Shown piece by piece: positions 59,053-64,000 of a stretch of 64,000 nucleotides of DNA; the first letter of the stretch is position 1, and the number at the start of each line of letters is the position of its first letter. This DNA is from Trifolium pratense. Its lineage: Eukaryota; Streptophyta; Magnoliopsida; Fabales; Fabaceae. The stretch is taken from NCBI RefSeq assembly GCF_020283565.1, contig NC_060060.1:14880001-14944000 (forward strand), written 5' to 3'. The notes under the pieces are model-generated. The model had not been told where the DNA came from. It saw nothing but the letters and a program-made list of their open reading frames with translations, and searched no databases. The position numbers and the translations under genes were made by a program.

Positions 59053-60093
59053 TGAAATTCCTGGCACACAGTGGACAGGTGTTGATCAAGATGTATTAAC
59101 ACTTGTCTGTTGTAGACAGATGTTGTTACAGGTGCACCAACACTTGTCTATAAACAGAGCACTTAACATAAAACAATAAAAACAATAAAGTAAATAACAC
59201 ACAAAAGTTGTTAACCCAGTTCAGCCTAAAGCCTACTCTGGGGGATACCAATCCAGGAATTAAGTCCACTATCAGCAGTATTACTTTGAAGCTAAACTCA
59301 CCCGTTTACAACTTCTCACTTAATCACTACTCAATGACACTTCTACCTAGGAACTCCTAGATATGAGACCCCGTCCCAATTCCCACCTTAACAACATACT
59401 CAGCGTTGTTATTAAATTCAACGATTACAAACGGTGGAGACACACTCCTAAGAAACTAGGATTCACTCTTGCTTAAAAGCTTGCGAGCAAATCACACAAC
59501 ACACTAGAACAATCTTCGTACTTCAAAGCTTAGGAGAAGTTCACACTTAAAACTCAATAAACACAGGTCCTAAGCTTGCATCGATGAGACACAAGAAAGA
59601 CTCACAATTAACACTCTAAAATCCCTAAAACACACGCTTTGTAAGACACGATTTTAGATGCTTGAAACCATATGCTTGCCTTCGTATTTATAGTAGTAGA
59701 ATGACTTGGGCTTCAAGACAAAATTAGGGCTTCTAGAATTGCGGCAGCAGCTGATATACTTTTTGAAAATAATAGTTCTATTTTTGAAACACAAAAATAT
59801 ATTTTCCAAAAATATAATTCCTTTAGAAAATATAAATAGGGTTTGGCTGCCTCCTGAAACACATTAAACATGTGCGCCTTCCTCTGTAAGAAACCTTGAA
59901 ACAATTCTTCAATCAAATCTTCAAAAGATTGAGTAGAAATTAAAACCCGCTAGCTGGCGCGCACAGATACAGAGACAGGTGTTGTTCCAAAGTGTACCAC
60001 CATTTGTCACAACACTTAAGGTCAGCACATATGTCTCAACACTTGACTAAAATATGTTTTTGCAAAATGTAGCCAACATACAAAAACCCAACA
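59053..60093 (-). repeat. LTR of the second SIRE element (5' LTR of the element)
   Basis: It starts TGAAATTCC and ends ACCCAACA, followed by TSD AGAAC. The conserved LTR block is at 59210-59258. It differs from 50035-51062 at many positions. Confidence 0.92.
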
Positions 60094-61835
60094 AGAACAA
60101 TAATTAAATTGAGAAGATATATACCAGTTAGCATCAATGAAGGAAAATAGATTTATGAATTTAGATTATGCATATAGTGATGTTAATTTTCCTTTAACTT
60201 TAATAACCAAAGCAAATATGTGTGATGTGTGGTATTTTGTTAGACTCCCTCATATATATATATATATATATTAAATAAATTGTTGTATATCTCTAAACTT
60301 TTATTTTTGAACTCGGTGGTTAACATTTTATTGTGTTAATTAAACGGTTCAATATTTATATTGTTCATTATTGTTATTCAAGTGAAGTGTTGCAGGAATA
60401 TTTGTTGTCACTGAGGCATGTAAACTAGTTGAAAGTAAATTGAGGAGATGTCTTATTGAGAAATTTCATGACATTGAAGTATTTATAGAGATACCTATAT
60501 GCTATGTGAAAGAAAAATTGTCGCTTAGAAATATTCTAAGTAGACCTGTATATGATTGTGATTCATGAAATATTTTTGAGACACCATAAATTAAAATATG
60601 GTATATTGTGGATTATCCATTTATTAAAATAATACAATGATGTTTAGTGAAATTGTGAATTATCCATTGTATTAAAATAATACAATGATGTTTAGTGAAA
60701 TTCGTTTATGAGAAAATATATCTCTATGCGGAATTATAAATTGTCCTTATTATGGAGGCACTGTCACTAGAAATTATTCAAGTAGACCTAAATAAAAATT
60801 CACCTATGCTACCAAATGTGGGGGTGATGTCGCTTGATAGTCTTTCAAGTAGACCTGGTGAATTATATATGATGAAAGTCAGTTTGATAACATATGAGAT
60901 ATCACTTAAAGTGATGAGTCATTGTATTAAAATAATACAATGATGTTAATCGGATAAGAGCCAATAAGAATAAAATCAATAAGTGAATTTAATTGTTCTA
61001 AGTGAGAATATTGTCGCTTAGTTAACTAAGAAGACATGTATAGATTTATTTTAGAGAACAAGTTTATTGTTATAGACTTGAATAAATATATGAGATTGAT
61101 TGACTTAGAGACGTCTTAGTCAATATTACTTGATGAAAGAAAATTATGTCTTCATCATTTGTGTAAAGTACGTACTGGAAAAGCCCCTGGGAAGAAATAA
61201 TTTTGTGACACATCGAGAGGAATTGGACTTAAGCCATTTGAAATCAACAAGTGATAGGAACCCAACCTTTGTGATTGGAGATCCCATGAATAAGGTTCAT
61301 ATGGGTAAGAACAAGTTACTTGTTAGATCTGCTAGCACCAAAAATTAGTTAATTAATTTTTGTCTTAGTCCTTTTTCTATGGTGTGAGTGAGAAAGTGCT
61401 AGATTCTGCATTATTGAGAGGGTAAGCAATAAAGCTTTTAATGATTTTCATATCCCTTATGGGTGGTGTATGATTTGCAGAATACACTTGATGAAATCAC
61501 CTATGTGAGTGTCAAGTGGGGCCGCTTGTATGAGATCTTGGCGAAATCTCTAGAGCACTCATGAATGAATCCAGGCACGCGCACGGCCTATACGCGCAAC
61601 ACAGCGGCAACAGCAAGAACTGTGGGGAGTAATGCGATTGGCAGACCGCTAACACACGCTAAGTATCATTGGTTCATATAGCTTGCTACACCAATGTTAT
61701 TGTGTGTTAAGTACTATCAGTCTAGGACTGGTTCATATAGCTTGCTACACCAGTTTGATGCATTACATCAATTATGTTAATCCAGAAAATGTTTTTTGAA
61801 TATTCCTCTAAACTTTAAAATAAATTGTGGGGGAT
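60094..61835 (+). other. Right internal part of the decayed LTR element, no coding domain seen
   Basis: This is AT-rich sequence without a supported gene. It has a short TA microsatellite (about 60252-60272) and a repeated hairpin-forming segment (60665-60687, 60920-60942). Near 61671-61755 a direct repeat GGTTCATATAGCTTGCTACA occurs twice. It ends in GTGGGGGAT before the right LTR. Two ORFs of 63 and 72 codons here have no recognisable domain. Confidence 0.55.
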
Positions 61836-62351
61836 TGTTGTATATTTTGACAAAATAATTTATTTTAAAGTCCTTTTAATATTATATAATTATCATCATT
61901 ATTATTAATAAGTTGTTAACGTTTTACTTGGTCAATAAACATGTGTTGTTTCGTTATTAATAAGTTGTTAATACTCACTTACTCCTAGTTAATAGCTACA
62001 TGATGGTTACAGTGAAAAAAAAAGTTTTCTCTCATGTATATATATTTGTACACCAGTTTGATGCATTACATCAATGATGTTAATCCAGGAAATGTTTTTT
62101 GAATATTCCTCTAAACTTTAAAATAAATTGTGGGGGATTGTTGTATATTTTGACAAAATAATTTATTTTAAAGTCCTTTTAAAATTATATAATTATCATC
62201 ATTATTATTAATAAGTTGTTAACGTCTTACTTGGTCAATAAACATGTGTTTTTTCGTTATTAATAAGTTGTTAATACCCACTTACTCCTAGTTAATAGCT
62301 ACATGATGGTTACAATGAAAAAAAAAAAGTTTTCTCTCATGTATATATATT
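61746..62351 (+). repeat. Tandem duplication of about 303 bp at the element's 3' end
   Basis: The stretch from TACACCAGTTTGATG through the polypurine tract and the first part of the LTR occurs at 61746-62048. It recurs immediately at 62049-62351 with a few base changes. Confidence 0.8.
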
Positions 62352-62495
62352 TGTACGTGGATTAAGAAAAAGAGTGCATATACATGATTGATCTTGGGCA
62401 CATAGAGTTTTCAACATAAACCAATATTACCTTTCCTTATAAATTGAGGTGTTATCTTCCTAGATTACATCACCGGTGTCTATTAATTCTTGTCA
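62139..62495 (+). repeat. Right LTR of the decayed element
   Basis: It begins TGTTGTATATTTTGAC and ends TTCTTGTCA. It matches 48984-49330 along its length with small changes. The following bases (GTCCA) do not match the left flank, so no TSD is seen. Confidence 0.65.
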
Positions 62496-64000
62496 GTCCA
62501 GCGTATACTTCTACCGTACTTTACTTCCAAAACCAGTCTACTAGATATTGCACTGATTGTCTCTATTTCCTATCACGTCACTACCTTTTCTGTCGTACAA
62601 CCTGATAAATCAAAACTAGCATCGCTTTGTGATGTCAGACGTACCACTGCATAATTAACACCTTATCGCAACCTTATATTTTTGCTACACGTCCACTCAT
62701 TTCGTTTTCTAGTTGTTTCATGTCCTTTAGTCTTTTCACTGCTTCGCGTTTGGCACCGTGTTTCATCTTTCTCGTCATACTCCACTTATGGTGACTTAAT
62801 TGATCTAACGCTAACCCTTACTACATTCACTAATGTTATCCGCGAGTCAACTCTGCTTAACTTCCTATTCTACCGACATTCTTCTAAAACGAGAATTGGA
62901 TCTTGGCGGAATTTAGCTGGTAGGATTTTGATAAGAAATTGATTGAGACAGTCTAGTTACCAATTCAGTGGTTAAGCACATAAGGTCTTGAATTTCTAAT
63001 ACTGGGACTAATTTGAATCACTTAACTCTGGAGTACTTAATGAGGTTAAATAACAGATTAGCTAGGACAATTGATGTTTTTCAAAAGGAGACAATTCAAT
63101 ACGTAGCGAGAAATTTCAGCGTACACTGATTCGAACTAGTTGCTGACATTGGAATTTGGGAGTTGAAGACATTTTGTCAGAGATATTTAAGATGAGACTA
63201 AAATATTAGACTGACATGCTGATAAGGTTCTAATGAAGGATTTTCTAAATTAACTTGATCACTGTTCGGACAGTCGAGTTACAAGAAATGTTGTCTTATA
63301 ATGCTAGTGGCAATACTAATGGAGTTATTTGTCTCTAGATTGCTTATAGGTATCAGCAAACAGATCACTAGAATAATTGGTAGTTTTCTGAAGGAACACC
63401 CGTGTTTATTGGCTAATACTCTCAGGCTTACACTGGTCTATTCTGATAACTAGGGATGGGACTGAAAAGGGTTTTCAATTAATATTGACCTTATTATTTC
63501 TTCTTAATTCTCTTGAACACGGGAGGATTTGGATCTTATCCGAAACTAGTTGACGAGATCTTATAAGGAAGGTTGAGTAAATCGATTGGTTAAACAATTT
63601 CGAATTTCAAGCACATGGAAGATCTAAGTGTTTTACCGAAACTGACACTAAACTGAGTCATTTGTATCTAGAGGGTTTAATGATACTGATTAACAGGGTA
63701 ACAAGAATTACAGGACAAGTGGGAACTTTAAACTGGATTTACTCGTGTCCTTTTAGAGTAATAGAACTTTTGATGATCTGGATTGATCATTAATAATGTA
63801 ACGGAAAGGCTAAAGATATTTTGGGCAGAGATCTTGAAAATAATACGTTAAACGTTCGTTTGACTGATAAATAACGAGAAAATAGGGAGGTTCTCATTTT
63901 ATTTGAATTTATATGTCGAACATTGCTGATAGGCATTAAAGCATAAAAAGAAATAATTTTGTCTGAGGCATAATCAGACAAATTGGAGATCACGCCCATT
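62496..64000. other. No recognisable feature
   Basis: This is about 1.5 kb without long ORFs, obvious repeats in this window or RNA genes. Short ORFs of up to 86 codons show no recognisable motif. It could be old retroelement sequence or intergenic DNA; I cannot tell. Confidence 0.5.

Larger units (their letters stand above)
50035..60093 (-). mobile_element. Second SIRE/Maximus-type copia element, coding frames broken
   Basis: The element is 10,059 bp with TSD AGAAC (50030-50034 and 60094-60098). Its LTRs (1028 and 1041 bp) differ at many sites and by an indel of about 12 bp, so it is older than the plus-strand copy. The same plan is present on the minus strand: primer site, gag-pol, leaky UAG, envelope-like ORF, several purine tracts. 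Gag-pol and the envelope-like frame each carry frameshifts. Confidence 0.93.
48984..62495 (+). mobile_element. Decayed, apparently non-autonomous LTR element hosting a nested SIRE copy
   Basis: A left LTR-like sequence (48984-49330) recurs at 62139-62495 and, truncated, at 61836-62048. A GTGGGGGAT polypurine-like tract precedes both right copies. Internal parts are 49331-50034 and 60094-61835, separated by the nested SIRE element. No gag or pol domain was recognised, and neither a standard primer site nor a TSD was found. The borders are therefore less certain than for the other elements. Confidence 0.6.

Noticed and set aside
61130..61348. 72-codon ORF as a host or gag gene
   Set aside because: It has no recognisable motif and lies in decayed retroelement sequence. 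It is best left unannotated.

Overview
The window is repeat-rich plant nuclear DNA. It has long TG...CA LTRs, tRNA-iMet primer-binding sites, SIRE/Maximus-type Ty1-copia elements and several nested insertions with 5-bp target-site duplications (TSDs). The SIRE-type copia elements with an extra ORF and the very long non-coding LTR elements would fit a legume, but that is inference. No housekeeping gene is visible.

The host content is a tandem array (about 4421-48950) of roughly 3.4-3.9 kb units. Each of the first five units carries one minus-strand, apparently intronless gene for a small secreted-peptide precursor: a hydrophobic signal segment followed by 11, 17, 13, 15 (broken) and 18 copies of a 23-residue (69-bp) repeat. 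Every repeat holds a motif of the type FFPTDSGPSPPGVGH. Its SGPSxxGxGH part matches the PIP/PIP-like signature, and its FxPT start and GVGH end match CEP peptides. Units 1-3 are nearly identical. Units 4 and 5 are more diverged. Unit 6 (43313-45305) has lost its gene, and a seventh fragment (45529-48950) remains beyond it.

Mobile DNA has split the array many times. 1-4420 is the end of a minus-oriented LTR element with a 3.9-kb LTR. 15069-16107, 38303-39767, 45660-48686 and the nested 46150-47469 are solo LTRs with TSDs. 16508-26574 is an intact plus-strand SIRE-type copia with identical 1014-bp LTRs. 28636-36575 is a non-coding LARD-like element with 2.57-kb LTRs that cuts peptide gene 4 in two. 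Beyond the array, 48984-62495 is a decayed LTR element that holds a second, minus-strand SIRE-type copy (50035-60093). In 62496-64000 I see nothing recognisable.

Three observations stand out. (1) The array of multi-copy CEP/PIP-like peptide precursors has repeat-number variation and mostly silent variation in the peptide core. (2) In both SIRE elements the envelope-like ORF lies in the same frame as pol, separated only by a UAG in the perfect TMV-type leaky context UAG-CAG-UUA. (3) The LARD insertion in peptide gene 4 supplies a stop codon, leaving a possible truncated precursor that is still secreted and still has nine repeats.
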